Assembly (NCBI GenBank): GCA_028532815.1
Contig: JAQQAS010000053.1
Location: forward strand, 1-64,000
Reading direction: 5' to 3'
Source: Pleomorphochaeta sp.
Lineage (GTDB): Bacteria > Spirochaetota > Spirochaetia > Sphaerochaetales > Sphaerochaetaceae
Length of the DNA: 64,000 bases
Both the position numbers and the translations under genes were made by a program. Under the pieces are notes generated by a model that saw only the letters and a list, made by a program, of their open reading frames with translations, was not told the origin of the DNA and searched no databases. Positions 31,458-40,495 of this stretch are shown piece by piece; positions within the stretch are counted from its first letter, which is position 1; each line of letters begins with the position of its first letter.

Positions 31458-32768
31458 ATGGCAACTGAAAAGAAAAAGAGTTTGTCGGGATACTATTTAA
31501 CGACTTTTTTAATTGGACTTGGATTTTTTACTATGGGATTAATGGATCCTTTATATGATACATATGTACCAATATTCTTATCCAAATATATACCTTCAAA
31601 AGGTTTAATTGGTTCAATTATGACTTTTGATAATATCTTAGCAATCTTCTTGATTCCTATATTCAGTGCATTAAGTGATAGAACAAGAACTCCAATTGGA
31701 AGAAGAATGCCATTTATTATAGTATTACTTCCACTAACTGCTGTTGTTTTTGGTTTAATTCCTTTTACAGCTCTTTATGCTCTTTGGCTTTTGATTGCTG
31801 CAGTATTTTTATTAAACCTTTTTAAACAGGCTGTTAGAGGCCCCGTAGTTGCTCTAATGCCTGATATGGTTCCAGGTGAAGTAAGATCTGAAGCAAATGG
31901 TGTTATAAATACAATGGGTGGAATTGCAACTATTGTGGGAACAGTTGGTCTAGCTAGATTAATGAATGTTCCAATAACAATTAAAGGACAATCGTACGAG
32001 AACATTTTAGCATTTCCTACAGCTAGTATTTTAGTTATTGTTGCTGTTATTTTATTATTCATTTTTGTTAAAGAAAAGAATGGAAATTATAAAGATGAAG
32101 ATACTGAGGAAAAAGCTCCAATAATGAAAAGCTTGAAGGTTATTTTTTCAGAGAAAGATAAAAGTGCCTTATTTATTTTATTATCACTTCTCTTTTGGTT
32201 TATAGCATATCAAGGAGTACTTCCATTTGTTGGTTTGTACAGTGTTGAAGTATTACATACAAGTTCAGGAACAGCATCTTTGGCAGCTGGAATGGTTGGA
32301 ATTGCCTATGCTATATTTGCTATTCCTTCAGGTAAGCTTGCTCACAAAATAGGAAGACGTAAAACAATCAGAATAGCACTCTTTGCCTTAGTGATTGTTT
32401 TATTAAGTATTTTTGCCCACAATAAGTTAACAATGAATTCAGATCAGTCCTTTAGACAATATACATTTTGGGCTCTTTTATTCTTGTTTGGTATTTTCTG
32501 GGTTACTGTAGTAACAAATAGTTTCCCTATGCTTTGGCAAATGGCAGATTATAAAACTATGGGAATTTATACTGGATTGTATTATTTCTTTAGCCAATTA
32601 GCATCAATTATTTCACCACCTATAACTGGTTTTTGTATTGATTTATTTGGACATCAAAGTTTATTTGTCTATGCTGCTATTAATATGGCAATTGCCTTTA
32701 TATTAATGAGAGGTGTACACAGAGGGGAGCCAGAAGATGACCCTATGGAGATTGCAAAAGAGCAATAA
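31458..32768 (+). CDS. MFS/GPH-type sugar symporter
   Basis: A 436-residue integral membrane protein with about twelve helices. FSALSDRTRTPIGRRMPFIIVLLPL is the D-R-x-x-x-x-G-R-R-x-P loop of the GPH and SLC45-like sugar carriers, and KLAHKIGRRKTIRIAL is its counterpart in the second half. GAGGTG precedes the ATG at 31458; a GTG nine bases earlier is part of the binding site. It stands ahead of a LacI regulator and a sugar dehydrogenase/isomerase set, so a sugar or glycoside is the likely cargo. The exact sugar is unknown. Confidence 0.87.
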   Translation: MATEKKKSLSGYYLTTFLIGLGFFTMGLMDPLYDTYVPIFLSKYIPSKGLIGSIMTFDNILAIFLIPIFSALSDRTRTPIGRRMPFIIVLLPLTAVVFGLIPFTALYALWLLIAAVFLLNLFKQAVRGPVVALMPDMVPGEVRSEANGVINTMGGIATIVGTVGLARLMNVPITIKGQSYENILAFPTASILVIVAVILLFIFVKEKNGNYKDEDTEEKAPIMKSLKVIFSEKDKSALFILLSLLFWFIAYQGVLPFVGLYSVEVLHTSSGTASLAAGMVGIAYAIFAIPSGKLAHKIGRRKTIRIALFALVIVLLSIFAHNKLTMNSDQSFRQYTFWALLFLFGIFWVTVVTNSFPMLWQMADYKTMGIYTGLYYFFSQLASIISPPITGFCIDLFGHQSLFVYAAINMAIAFILMRGVHRGEPEDDPMEIAKEQ

Positions 32769-32837
32769 ATGTCTAACTAATCAATAAATAGGGATTAATA
32801 TATTAATAAAACTTTATTGATTGCATTATAATTCCAT

Positions 32838-32866
32838 GCTACTATTAGTTAAAATTTAATAGTAGC
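32838..32866 (+). promoter_or_regulatory. Inverted repeat in the LacI regulator leader
   Basis: Perfect 10-base arms GCTACTATTA (32838-32847) and TAATAGTAGC (32857-32866) with a nine-base spacer. A TATAAT sits just upstream at 32827-32832, so the repeat would be at the 5' end of the mRNA and one base before AGGA, the ribosome binding site. It may be an autoregulatory operator or a leader hairpin. Confidence 0.5.
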
Positions 32867-32876
32867 AGGATATCAA

Positions 32877-33881
32877 ATGTCGAAATCAGTAACTAGGGCT
32901 GATGTTGCAAAAGCTGCAGGAGTAGCAGAATCTACAGTATCAAGAGCTTTAAACGACTCACCCTTAATATCAGAGCCAATAAAGCAAAAAGTTAAAAGGG
33001 TTGCACATTCCTTAGGTTATTATCCATCAAGAACAGCAACCCTTTTTGCTAAAAATAAGAGTTTTTGTATTGGTTTTGTATGTCCTCATTATAAAAAAAT
33101 AAAACCATTTTCTAGAGCATACTTTCCAAGTTTATTAGATGGAGTTATAGAAGGTGTTACTGAAAGAAAATATCAAGTAAATATAGTAATAGATCAATGT
33201 TTTGGCCAATATAGATCATACGATGAATTAATTAATTCTCACGTAGTTGATGGGTTAATTTTTTCAATAACAGATGAAAACTTTTCACCAATTTTTAAAC
33301 TTATGGATTCGAATCTTCCCTTTGTATTAGTTAATAATTATTTTCAAGGGGCTAGCAGTGTGTATGCAAGACCTGATAAAGGTATGCATAAGGCCATGGA
33401 ATATTTATATAATAATGGTCACACGAATGTTGGATATATTACTGGTGATTTAAATTTTAAAAATGGAAAAGATAGATTGTCAAATTTTGAAAACTTGGCT
33501 CATAAATTTCACATGAATCCTAAAATAGTAAAAGGAAACTTTTCAAAATCTTCTGGATATAATGCTTTCAATAATTTTAAAGACAACATGCCATCTGTCG
33601 TAATGGCCGCTTGTGATAGACAAGCCTTCGGTTTTATGCAAGCTTGTACAAACAATGATTTAATTATTCCAAAAGATGTGCAAGTAGTAGGCTATGATAA
33701 TTTTTATCCTGCCGCAATTAATAATCCACCTTTAACAACAATTTCGCATCCCATATTTGATATGGGAATAAGAGCATCTAACCTTTTAATTGATTTGATT
33801 GAAGGAAAAGATCAAAATAAACAAATTTGGTACGATACAGATTTTGTCGTAAGACAATCAACAATAGGAAAAGAAAAATGA
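32877..33881 (+). CDS. LacI family transcriptional regulator
   Basis: A 334-residue repressor. The N-terminal helix-turn-helix and hinge are TRADVAKAAGVAESTVSRAL and PIKQKVKRVAHSLGYYPSRTA, with the periplasmic-binding-protein-like effector core from residue 60 on (IGFVCPHYKK, GLIFSITDEN, MEYLYNNGHTNVGYITGD). Its TGA overlaps the ATG of the next gene, a Gfo/Idh/MocA dehydrogenase, so it is translated with the pathway it probably controls. Two identical TGCACG-TG-CGTGCA sites 2 kb further on are the likely operators. The inducer is unknown, presumably the sugar or a keto-sugar. Confidence 0.9.
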   Translation: MSKSVTRADVAKAAGVAESTVSRALNDSPLISEPIKQKVKRVAHSLGYYPSRTATLFAKNKSFCIGFVCPHYKKIKPFSRAYFPSLLDGVIEGVTERKYQVNIVIDQCFGQYRSYDELINSHVVDGLIFSITDENFSPIFKLMDSNLPFVLVNNYFQGASSVYARPDKGMHKAMEYLYNNGHTNVGYITGDLNFKNGKDRLSNFENLAHKFHMNPKIVKGNFSKSSGYNAFNNFKDNMPSVVMAACDRQAFGFMQACTNNDLIIPKDVQVVGYDNFYPAAINNPPLTTISHPIFDMGIRASNLLIDLIEGKDQNKQIWYDTDFVVRQSTIGKEK

Positions 33882-34885
33882 GATTATTAGTAATCGGTTG
33901 TGGAGGAATGGGTGAATATCATATTAAGAAATTTAACCAATTAGGAGCAACAGTTACTGGTGCTGCTGATTTAAATTATTCAAAATTAAAAAGATTTAAA
34001 GAAAAATATAATCTTAAATTTATTTGTAGTGATATTGATAAAATTGATGATTATAGCGATGAATTTGATGCAATTTCTATTGCAGTACTAGACAGTCTCC
34101 ACCTTTTTGCTTTTGAAAAAATAGCTAAGTTTAAAGTACCTGTTTTTATGGAAAAACCTTTAGCCTTAAATCTCAAAGAAGCCTTAACTTATAAGGATTA
34201 TGAAGAGAGCCCTATAATGATTAATTTTTCGAAGAGAAATTATAGTGGTATTTCTCTTTTAAAAAATTTACTAGATGATAATACTTTGGGAACTCTTAAA
34301 AAATGTGAAATATCTTATTTACAAAATTGGACAAAAACTTGTTGTTGGGGCGATTATCATACAGACTCTAGATGGAATTGGAGACTTAATCCAAAATATT
34401 CCTGTTATGGAGTTTTAGGGGATTTAGGATCTCATGTAATAGATACTCTTATCTTCTTGTTTGGAGATATCGATTTTGTGAGTACAGATGAAGTTAGTTT
34501 TATAAAGGAAAAGTTATTTACTCAGATTAAAACAAATCCAAATTTTACTACTTGTTTAGCTCAATTTAAACATAATGATATACCCATTGAAATGTTAGTA
34601 AGTAATGAGAGTGATAAGATGGATGAATATAAAATAAAATTAATGTTTGACAAAGGCGAATTGGTTTTCAATAATAATATAGATAGGAATCAAGTAAAGC
34701 TAATACAAAATAATTCGCAAAGAGTTTTTACTGGAGATAAGGCTGATTCAACTTATAGTTTATTCACTAATTTAGTTGATAAAAATGAAAAGAATACTGT
34801 GAATTTGAATTTAGGTATTAGAGTACAAAGATTGCTTGAAAAGGTGGTTGAAGATGCTTTCGATAGGGGTTGTTATTTGTGCTAA
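33878..34885 (+). CDS. Gfo/Idh/MocA family oxidoreductase (first)
   Basis: A 335-residue NAD(P)-dependent sugar dehydrogenase. The Rossmann entry is VIGCGGMGEYHIKKF, the cofactor lysine is in FMEKPLAL, and the catalytic D-x-G-x-H is in GDLGSHVIDTL. Families of this type oxidise a sugar hydroxyl, often at C3. The ATG at 33878 overlaps the LacI stop. Its own end overlaps the start of the TIM-barrel gene by 32 bases. It is only distantly similar in sequence to the second such enzyme at 35835, so the two probably act on different sugars or positions. Confidence 0.85.
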   Translation: MRLLVIGCGGMGEYHIKKFNQLGATVTGAADLNYSKLKRFKEKYNLKFICSDIDKIDDYSDEFDAISIAVLDSLHLFAFEKIAKFKVPVFMEKPLALNLKEALTYKDYEESPIMINFSKRNYSGISLLKNLLDDNTLGTLKKCEISYLQNWTKTCCWGDYHTDSRWNWRLNPKYSCYGVLGDLGSHVIDTLIFLFGDIDFVSTDEVSFIKEKLFTQIKTNPNFTTCLAQFKHNDIPIEMLVSNESDKMDEYKIKLMFDKGELVFNNNIDRNQVKLIQNNSQRVFTGDKADSTYSLFTNLVDKNEKNTVNLNLGIRVQRLLEKVVEDAFDRGCYLC

Positions 34886-35678
34886 TGAAATAAGTGTGCC
34901 GGTTTTAGATTTATTAAAAAAAGAAGGGTGTTCTACTCTTAGTATATCTTTTTGGAAACGGTTAGATGAGAAAAAGTTATTTGAAATAGCTAAAATGTTA
35001 GAATCTTATGATTTTGAAGTTACTGCAATTTCAATCTTTGGAAATACAATAGAATCTGATGAAATTAAATTGGCTTGGAAAAAGCTTATAAAAAATAATA
35101 AAATATTTGGAACCCCATTTATTACAGGTTTTGCTGGAAGAGTTGAAAATCATAGTGTTGAAGACTCTATTATTCCTTGGAAAGAAACATTTAGTGATTT
35201 CATTGATTTATCTTATAAATATGATTGTAAAGGCCTTTTACTTGAAAACTGTAGAATGGGTGATACCTGGAAGCGGGGTAAGTGGAATATTGCAATTAAT
35301 CCAAGTGCTTGGAATATGATGTTTAATGAAATCAATGATGATAAATTAGGTCTTGAATGGGAACCTTATCATCAAATATTAGCTTTTGTTGATCCTCTTG
35401 ATCAATTAGAAAATTGGATAAGCAAAATAAAACATGTTCATGGCAAAGATGCCAAAACAAATTGGAATAAATTAAGAAAAATAGGACTCTATGATAAGGA
35501 AAAAGCTATTTGTGATGCTTTGCCAAGTTTTGGAGATACAAATTGGCAAGATATTATCAATATATTAAATAAGCATAAATTTAATGGTAGTATAGATATA
35601 GAGACCCAAAATACAACTTTCATAAGTAAAAAAGATCAAATCCTTGAATCTTTGCATTATTTGAATAATTTAATATAA
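34854..35678 (+). CDS. Sugar isomerase/epimerase-type TIM-barrel protein (first)
   Basis: A 274-residue protein of the xylose-isomerase-like TIM-barrel superfamily. The strand ends expected to bind the metal are LLLENCRMGDTW (E), LGLEWEPYHQILA (E, H), KHVHGKDAKTNW (H, D) and GSIDIETQN (E). AAGGTGG at about 34840-34846 sets the ATG at 34854; an earlier TTG start at 34836 lies within the binding region. It overlaps the preceding dehydrogenase by 32 bases. In dehydrogenase/TIM-barrel pairs the barrel enzyme usually isomerises or epimerises the keto product. Substrate unknown. Confidence 0.75.
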   Translation: MLSIGVVICANEISVPVLDLLKKEGCSTLSISFWKRLDEKKLFEIAKMLESYDFEVTAISIFGNTIESDEIKLAWKKLIKNNKIFGTPFITGFAGRVENHSVEDSIIPWKETFSDFIDLSYKYDCKGLLLENCRMGDTWKRGKWNIAINPSAWNMMFNEINDDKLGLEWEPYHQILAFVDPLDQLENWISKIKHVHGKDAKTNWNKLRKIGLYDKEKAICDALPSFGDTNWQDIINILNKHKFNGSIDIETQNTTFISKKDQILESLHYLNNLI

Positions 35679-35703
35679 GAATAAAATCTTCTAAAATTTA
35701 TAC

Positions 35704-35731
35704 TTGCTAAATTTTATATGTGTGGTACACT
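35704..35731 (+). promoter_or_regulatory. Promoter of the dehydrogenase/ABC operon
   Basis: TTGCTA (35704-35709) and TACACT (35726-35731) are 16 bases apart, with a TG extension just before the -10. Transcription would begin near 35738, immediately before the first LacI-type operator. Confidence 0.6.
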
Positions 35732-35742
35732 GTATCTAGAAA

Positions 35743-35756
35743 TGCACGTGCGTGCA
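35743..35756. promoter_or_regulatory. LacI-type operator, copy 1
   Basis: TGCACGTGCGTGCA: arms TGCACG and CGTGCA around a two-base TG centre, the usual even-spaced LacI-family symmetry. It covers about +6 to +19 of the transcript, where a bound repressor would block polymerase. Confidence 0.75.
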
Positions 35757-35799
35757 CAAAAAATGAGAGTTTTATCTCTTATATATTTTTTACTACTTT

Positions 35800-35813
35800 T
35801 GCACGTGCGTGCA
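35800..35813. promoter_or_regulatory. LacI-type operator, copy 2
   Basis: An identical copy of the TGCACGTGCGTGCA site. Centre-to-centre distance to copy 1 is 57 bases, close to five and a half helical turns. Both are downstream of the promoter, which suggests road-blocking or loop formation. Confidence 0.75.
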
Positions 35814-35834
35814 TAGAACAGAAAGGAGAATAAA

Positions 35835-36971
35835 ATGATTAGATATGGAATGGTCGGAGGAGGCCCTAATGCTTTTATTGGGGATGTTCATAGAACCGCA
35901 ATTCGTATGAATAATGATGCACAATTAGTTGCTGGTTGTTTTTCTAGAGATTACAATAAATCTTTAAAATTTGGACAATCTTTAAATATTGATGAAGATA
36001 GATTGTACTCAGATTTTAAAGAAATGGCTGAAAATGAAGCCGCAAGAGATGATGGAATTCAGTTTGTAGTTTGTGTAACTCCTAATATTTCTCATTATGA
36101 AGTATGTAAAGCTTTTTTAGAAGCTGGAATCAATGTTGTTTGTGATAAGCCTTTAACTTGGACAGCTAAGCAAAGTGAAGAACTAATTAAAATCCAACAT
36201 AAAAACTCCTTATTGTTTGGTGTAACTTATACATATACTGGCTATCCAGCTGTAAAAGAAATGAGAAACCTAGTTCAAAAAGGTGAAATTGGAAAATTAA
36301 GATTTGTTAATGCAGAATACCCACAAGGTTGGTTAAGTGAACCAATTGATGAAAATAGTAAATTGGCTCCTTGGAGAATGGATCCTAAAATTTCTGGTGC
36401 AACAAACTGCTTAGGAGATATAGGAACCCATATTGAAAATCTAGTTTCTTTTGTTACAGGTTTAAAGATTTCAAAAGTTTGTGCCAGATTAGATTCTTTA
36501 GTTGAAGGCAGAACTTTAGATGATAATGCATCAATCTTAGTAGATTATGAAGGTGGTGCAAAAGGTATTTATTGGTCTAGTCAAATTGCTCAAGGCTATG
36601 ACAATGCAGTAAGAATTAGAATTTTTGGAGAAAAGGGAAGCCTAGAATGGGTACAAGAAGATCCCGATCATTTTATATTCACTACTAATGATTGTGCAAA
36701 GAGAATTGTTAGTAGAGGTCGTGATGAGTTTGACCCATCTGCTCAAAAATATTCTAGATTACCTGCAGGTCATCAAGAAGGAATATATGAGGCATTTGCC
36801 AATATATATAAAGGCTATATCTCAGCTTTAAAAAAATCATTAAATAATGAAATTGTAGATGAAAAAACAGTAGATTATCCTACAGCTCAAATGGGCTTAG
36901 ATGGGGTTAAATATGTAGAAAAATGTTTATTAAGTAATGAAAAGGGATCTGTTTGGATTTCTATGGAATAA
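35835..36971 (+). CDS. Gfo/Idh/MocA family oxidoreductase (second)
   Basis: A 378-residue NAD(P)-dependent dehydrogenase. N-terminal GMVGGGPNAFIGDVHR is the dinucleotide loop, CDKPLTW holds the cofactor lysine (DKP in place of EKP), and GDIGTHIENLVSF the catalytic D and H. In E. coli the YcjS and YcjQ enzymes of this family oxidise glucosides or gulosides at C3, and homologues start glycoside cleavage through 3-keto intermediates. AAAGGAG precedes the ATG. It is the first gene behind the double LacI operator and is followed by a TIM-barrel gene 15 bases on. C3 oxidation of a glycoside is the likely role. Confidence 0.85.
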   Translation: MIRYGMVGGGPNAFIGDVHRTAIRMNNDAQLVAGCFSRDYNKSLKFGQSLNIDEDRLYSDFKEMAENEAARDDGIQFVVCVTPNISHYEVCKAFLEAGINVVCDKPLTWTAKQSEELIKIQHKNSLLFGVTYTYTGYPAVKEMRNLVQKGEIGKLRFVNAEYPQGWLSEPIDENSKLAPWRMDPKISGATNCLGDIGTHIENLVSFVTGLKISKVCARLDSLVEGRTLDDNASILVDYEGGAKGIYWSSQIAQGYDNAVRIRIFGEKGSLEWVQEDPDHFIFTTNDCAKRIVSRGRDEFDPSAQKYSRLPAGHQEGIYEAFANIYKGYISALKKSLNNEIVDEKTVDYPTAQMGLDGVKYVEKCLLSNEKGSVWISME

Positions 36972-36986
36972 AAGGAGAAAACAAAG

Positions 36987-37979
36987 ATGTCAAGACCAGT
37001 AACAATTTTTACAGGACAATGGGCAGATTTACCATTTGAAAAGGTATGCAAAATCGTAAGTGAAATGGGCTATGATGGAGTTGAAATAGCTTGTTGGGGT
37101 GATCACATGGATGTTGAAAAAGCAGCAAATGATCCCTCCTACGTAAAAGAAAAAAAAGAATTATTGGCAAAATATGACCTTTCTTGCTATGCCCTTGGAA
37201 ATCATTTAGGTGGACAGTGTGTAGGTGATCCTTTAGGAGACCCAAGATTAAATGGCTTTGCTCCTAAAAAATATGAAAATAATCCTCAAGCTATTAGAGA
37301 ATGGGGCATTGAAACAATGAAGAATACTGCTAAAGCAGCAAGAAATATGGGGTGTAATATAGTAACAGGTTTTTTAGGTTCTTCAATTTGGCGCTATCTT
37401 TATTCTTTTCCACCTACATCAGAAGATATGGTAGAAAAAGGATTCCAAGAAATTTATAATTTATGGTATCCAATATTCGATGAGTTTGATAAACAAGAAG
37501 TTAAATTTGCTCATGAAGTTCATCCAGCTGAAATAGCTTTTGATTACTATTCAACAGAACGATTATTAAAAAAGTTTAATTACCGACCTACTTTAGGGAT
37601 TAACTTTGATCCAAGTCATTTAATTTGGCAAGGAATTAAACCTGATTTATTTTTTAGAGATTTCGCAGATAGAATTTATCACGTTCATATCAAAGATACC
37701 AGAGTAAAATTAGATGGAAGGAGTGGAATCTTGGGTTCTCATATTCAGTTTGGCGATATGCGTCGTGGATGGAATTTCGTATCTCCTGGCCATGGTAGCG
37801 TAGATTTTGAATTAATTATCAGAGAAGCTAACGCTGCAGGATATCGTGGACCACTTTCTGTTGAATGGGAAGATAACGGAATGGATAGAATTTTTGGAGC
37901 AACAGAAGCTCTTGAATTTACAAGAAAAATTGACTTTGATTTATCAAAAGTTGATTTTGATGGAGCAATGGAAAATTAA
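36987..37979 (+). CDS. Sugar isomerase/epimerase-type TIM-barrel protein (second)
   Basis: A 330-residue metal-dependent TIM-barrel protein. Probable metal ligands are the glutamate of FAHEVHPAE, the D and H of NFDPSHLIW, the H and D of YHVHIKDTRV, and the glutamate of LSVEWEDNGMD. Pairing with a Gfo/Idh/MocA dehydrogenase recalls E. coli YcjR/YcjS and the bacterial C-deglycosylation sets, in which a barrel protein epimerises or cleaves a 3-keto glycoside. AAAGGAG precedes the ATG. Its stop shares a base with the ATPase start. A myo-inositol IolE-like role is an alternative. Confidence 0.8.
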   Translation: MSRPVTIFTGQWADLPFEKVCKIVSEMGYDGVEIACWGDHMDVEKAANDPSYVKEKKELLAKYDLSCYALGNHLGGQCVGDPLGDPRLNGFAPKKYENNPQAIREWGIETMKNTAKAARNMGCNIVTGFLGSSIWRYLYSFPPTSEDMVEKGFQEIYNLWYPIFDEFDKQEVKFAHEVHPAEIAFDYYSTERLLKKFNYRPTLGINFDPSHLIWQGIKPDLFFRDFADRIYHVHIKDTRVKLDGRSGILGSHIQFGDMRRGWNFVSPGHGSVDFELIIREANAAGYRGPLSVEWEDNGMDRIFGATEALEFTRKIDFDLSKVDFDGAMEN

Positions 37980-39484
37980 TGAATGATAATACTGTATTGA
38001 AAATTAAATCAATTAGTAAAGAATTCTCCAAAGTTAAAGTATTAAACAATGTCTCATTATCACTAAGAAAAGGCGAATGTTTAGGTTTGATTGGTGAAAA
38101 TGGGGCAGGTAAATCTACTTTAATTAAAATTATAAATGGTATTTATTACCCTTCTGGAGGAAACCTAGAGATAGAGGGAAAAGCTGTTGATATCAAAGAC
38201 TCTCATACAGCTAAATCTCTTGGAATCTCTATGGTTCCTCAAGAATTTAATTTAATTCCAACCTTAAATGTTTTTGAAAATATTTTCTTAGGTAACGAGA
38301 TAAAGTTATCAAATGGTTTGTTAGATAAAATTGAAATGAGAAAGATTGCTAATAATTTATTGGACCAATTAAAAACAAATATTTCAGTTGAAGAGAAAAT
38401 ATCACAATTAAGCGTAGCTGAAAAACAAATGGTTGAAGTCTCGAAAGCCTTAATAAATGATTCTAAGATTATTATTTTTGACGAACCGACTACAACATTA
38501 ACAAGTCATGAAATTGAAGTTCTATTTGAATTAATACGAGGGTTAAAAGAGGCTGGAGTTTCCCTAGTTTTTGTTTCCCATAAGCTACATGAAGTTAAAG
38601 AAATTTGTGAGAGAGTAGCTATTCTTAGAGATGGAAATTTAATTTGTGTTAAAAACGTTGAAGATGTTGATGAGCAATATATGGCTCAGCAAATGGTTGG
38701 TAGAGAGATTACTAAGATTTTCCCTCAAAAACGTGATTCTCTTGTTGGAGATAGATCTGTTTTAAGAGTTGAGAAAATGAATTTAACTCGTAAAGTTATT
38801 GATGCATCTATACATTTGAAAAAAGGTGAAATTCTTGGTTTAGCTGGTTTAGTTGGAGCTGGAAGAACCGAATTAGCAGAGTGTATAATGGGTCTTCGTC
38901 ATAAAAAAAGTGGAGAAATATTTATTAATGAAAAAAAAGTAGATATTCCAAATCCAAGAGTTGCAATAAATAATTCACTAGCCTATATAAGTGAAGATAG
39001 GCAAGGAAGAGGTATTCACTTAATTTTTGATATCCCAACAAATACTACTATGATTTCTCTTAAGAAATATGTAAAAAATTGTCTTTTGGATAAGGATTTA
39101 ATACATAAAAAAAGTAGTGAATATATAGATGTATTTAATACAAAAGCTGCATCTTTAAAAAATGCTTTGAAATTTCTAAGTGGTGGAAATCAACAAAAAG
39201 TATATTTAGCAAAATGTATGGATACTAACCCTGAAATTTTAATTCTTGATGAACCAACAAGAGGGATAGATATCAATGCTAAGAGTGAAATATATCAATT
39301 CATTAGCGAGCTTCAAGAAAAAGGAATGTCAATAATTGTTATTTCATCTGAATTAGAAGAAATAATTGGATTGTGCAACAGAGTTTATGTTCTAAGAGAA
39401 GGTAAAATCTGTGGAGAATTAACAGGTGAAGATATCAATGAGGAGGAAATCATGTATTACGCTACTGGCGTAAAGGTGATGTAA
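37979..39484 (+). CDS. Sugar ABC transporter ATPase, RbsA-type (CUT2)
   Basis: A 501-residue double ATPase of the ribose/galactose/inositol transporter class. The first half has Walker A GENGAGKST, signature LSVAEKQMVEVSKAL and Walker B IIFDEPTTTLT. The second half has the degenerate Walker A GLVGAGRTE, signature LSGGNQQKVYLAKCM and Walker B ILILDEPTRGID. This asymmetry is normal for RbsA. It overlaps the TIM-barrel stop by one base and is four bases from the permease. The cargo is set by the binding protein two genes on and is likely the sugar or glycoside handled by the enzymes upstream. Confidence 0.93.
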   Translation: MNDNTVLKIKSISKEFSKVKVLNNVSLSLRKGECLGLIGENGAGKSTLIKIINGIYYPSGGNLEIEGKAVDIKDSHTAKSLGISMVPQEFNLIPTLNVFENIFLGNEIKLSNGLLDKIEMRKIANNLLDQLKTNISVEEKISQLSVAEKQMVEVSKALINDSKIIIFDEPTTTLTSHEIEVLFELIRGLKEAGVSLVFVSHKLHEVKEICERVAILRDGNLICVKNVEDVDEQYMAQQMVGREITKIFPQKRDSLVGDRSVLRVEKMNLTRKVIDASIHLKKGEILGLAGLVGAGRTELAECIMGLRHKKSGEIFINEKKVDIPNPRVAINNSLAYISEDRQGRGIHLIFDIPTNTTMISLKKYVKNCLLDKDLIHKKSSEYIDVFNTKAASLKNALKFLSGGNQQKVYLAKCMDTNPEILILDEPTRGIDINAKSEIYQFISELQEKGMSIIVISSELEEIIGLCNRVYVLREGKICGELTGEDINEEEIMYYATGVKVM

Positions 39485-39488
39485 TAAT

Positions 39489-40472
39489 ATGGGGAAAAAA
39501 CTATTTAACTTTAAAGATAATGGGAAAAATAAACAGCAATTCAAATTAAGTGAGCATACAACCTTAATTGGATTTTTATGTTTAGTTGTATTAGCAAGTA
39601 TTTTAGGATGGCCTGATTTTCTAAGAATGAGAAATATTATTACTTTGCTCAGACAAGTATCATACACAGGTATTATTGCACTTGGTATGACTTTAATAAT
39701 TATTTCTGGAGGATTTGATTTATCAGTTGGTTCGATGACTGCTTTTGCAGGTGGTGTTGCAATTTTTGCAATGAATAAATTTACTAGTAATATTGCATTA
39801 GGCGTTGCAGTTGGAGTTTTAGTTTCTCTATCTTTTGCTACTTTATTAGGACTTATAAACGGACTATTAGTTACAAAAGGTAAAATTGCACCATTTATAG
39901 CAACTTTAGGAACTATGTCAATTTATAGATCCCTAATTATATATTTTGCTAAAGCTGGTAATATCGAATCTTTAAATACTGCTTATGGAAATATTGGCTC
40001 TGGTGTTATTTTAGGTTTACCTGTACCTGTTTGGTGTTTCTTTATTTTAGCAATCTTCTTACAAATATTTTTAGATGATACTAAAACTGGTAAATATATT
40101 TGTGCAGTAGGGGCAAATGAACAAGTTGCTAAGTATTCTGCAATTAATTTAGATAAAATTAAATTAATTCCTTATGTAATCACAGGTTTTACTGTAGGTG
40201 TATCAGCTTTGCTTTGGTCTTCAAGATTAAATTGTATTAACCCATCTGATTGTTCAGGTTATGAGTTAGATGCTATAGCCGCAGTAGTTATTGGAGGGAC
40301 TCCAATGAGCGGTGGAATAGGTAGTGTTTTAGGAACAGTCATTGGAGCGATTATGCTTGGAATTATCAATAATATGCTTGTATTAGCAGGAGTTTCTTCT
40401 TACTTGCAACAAGCTGCAAAAGGATTAGTAATTATTATTGCTGTATTAGTACAGTATAAGAAAGAAAAATAA
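39489..40472 (+). CDS. Sugar ABC transporter permease, RbsC-type
   Basis: A 327-residue membrane protein with about ten helices. The family signature GMTLIIISGGFDLSVGSMTAFAGG and the late AAVVIGGTPMSGGIGSVLGTVIGAIML match RbsC. A lysine-rich 20-residue start faces the cytoplasm. It sits between the RbsA-type ATPase and the binding protein with short gaps. It should form a homodimeric channel with the fused ATPase. The sugar is not determined. Confidence 0.93.
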   Translation: MGKKLFNFKDNGKNKQQFKLSEHTTLIGFLCLVVLASILGWPDFLRMRNIITLLRQVSYTGIIALGMTLIIISGGFDLSVGSMTAFAGGVAIFAMNKFTSNIALGVAVGVLVSLSFATLLGLINGLLVTKGKIAPFIATLGTMSIYRSLIIYFAKAGNIESLNTAYGNIGSGVILGLPVPVWCFFILAIFLQIFLDDTKTGKYICAVGANEQVAKYSAINLDKIKLIPYVITGFTVGVSALLWSSRLNCINPSDCSGYELDAIAAVVIGGTPMSGGIGSVLGTVIGAIMLGIINNMLVLAGVSSYLQQAAKGLVIIIAVLVQYKKEK

Positions 40473-40495
40473 AAACAAATAAAGGAGGAGTCAAG

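Noticed and set aside
33878-37979. Straight assignment as an inositol (iol) operon
   Set aside because: IolB, IolC, IolD and IolJ are all missing and there are two divergent dehydrogenase/barrel pairs; a glycoside pathway fits at least as well.
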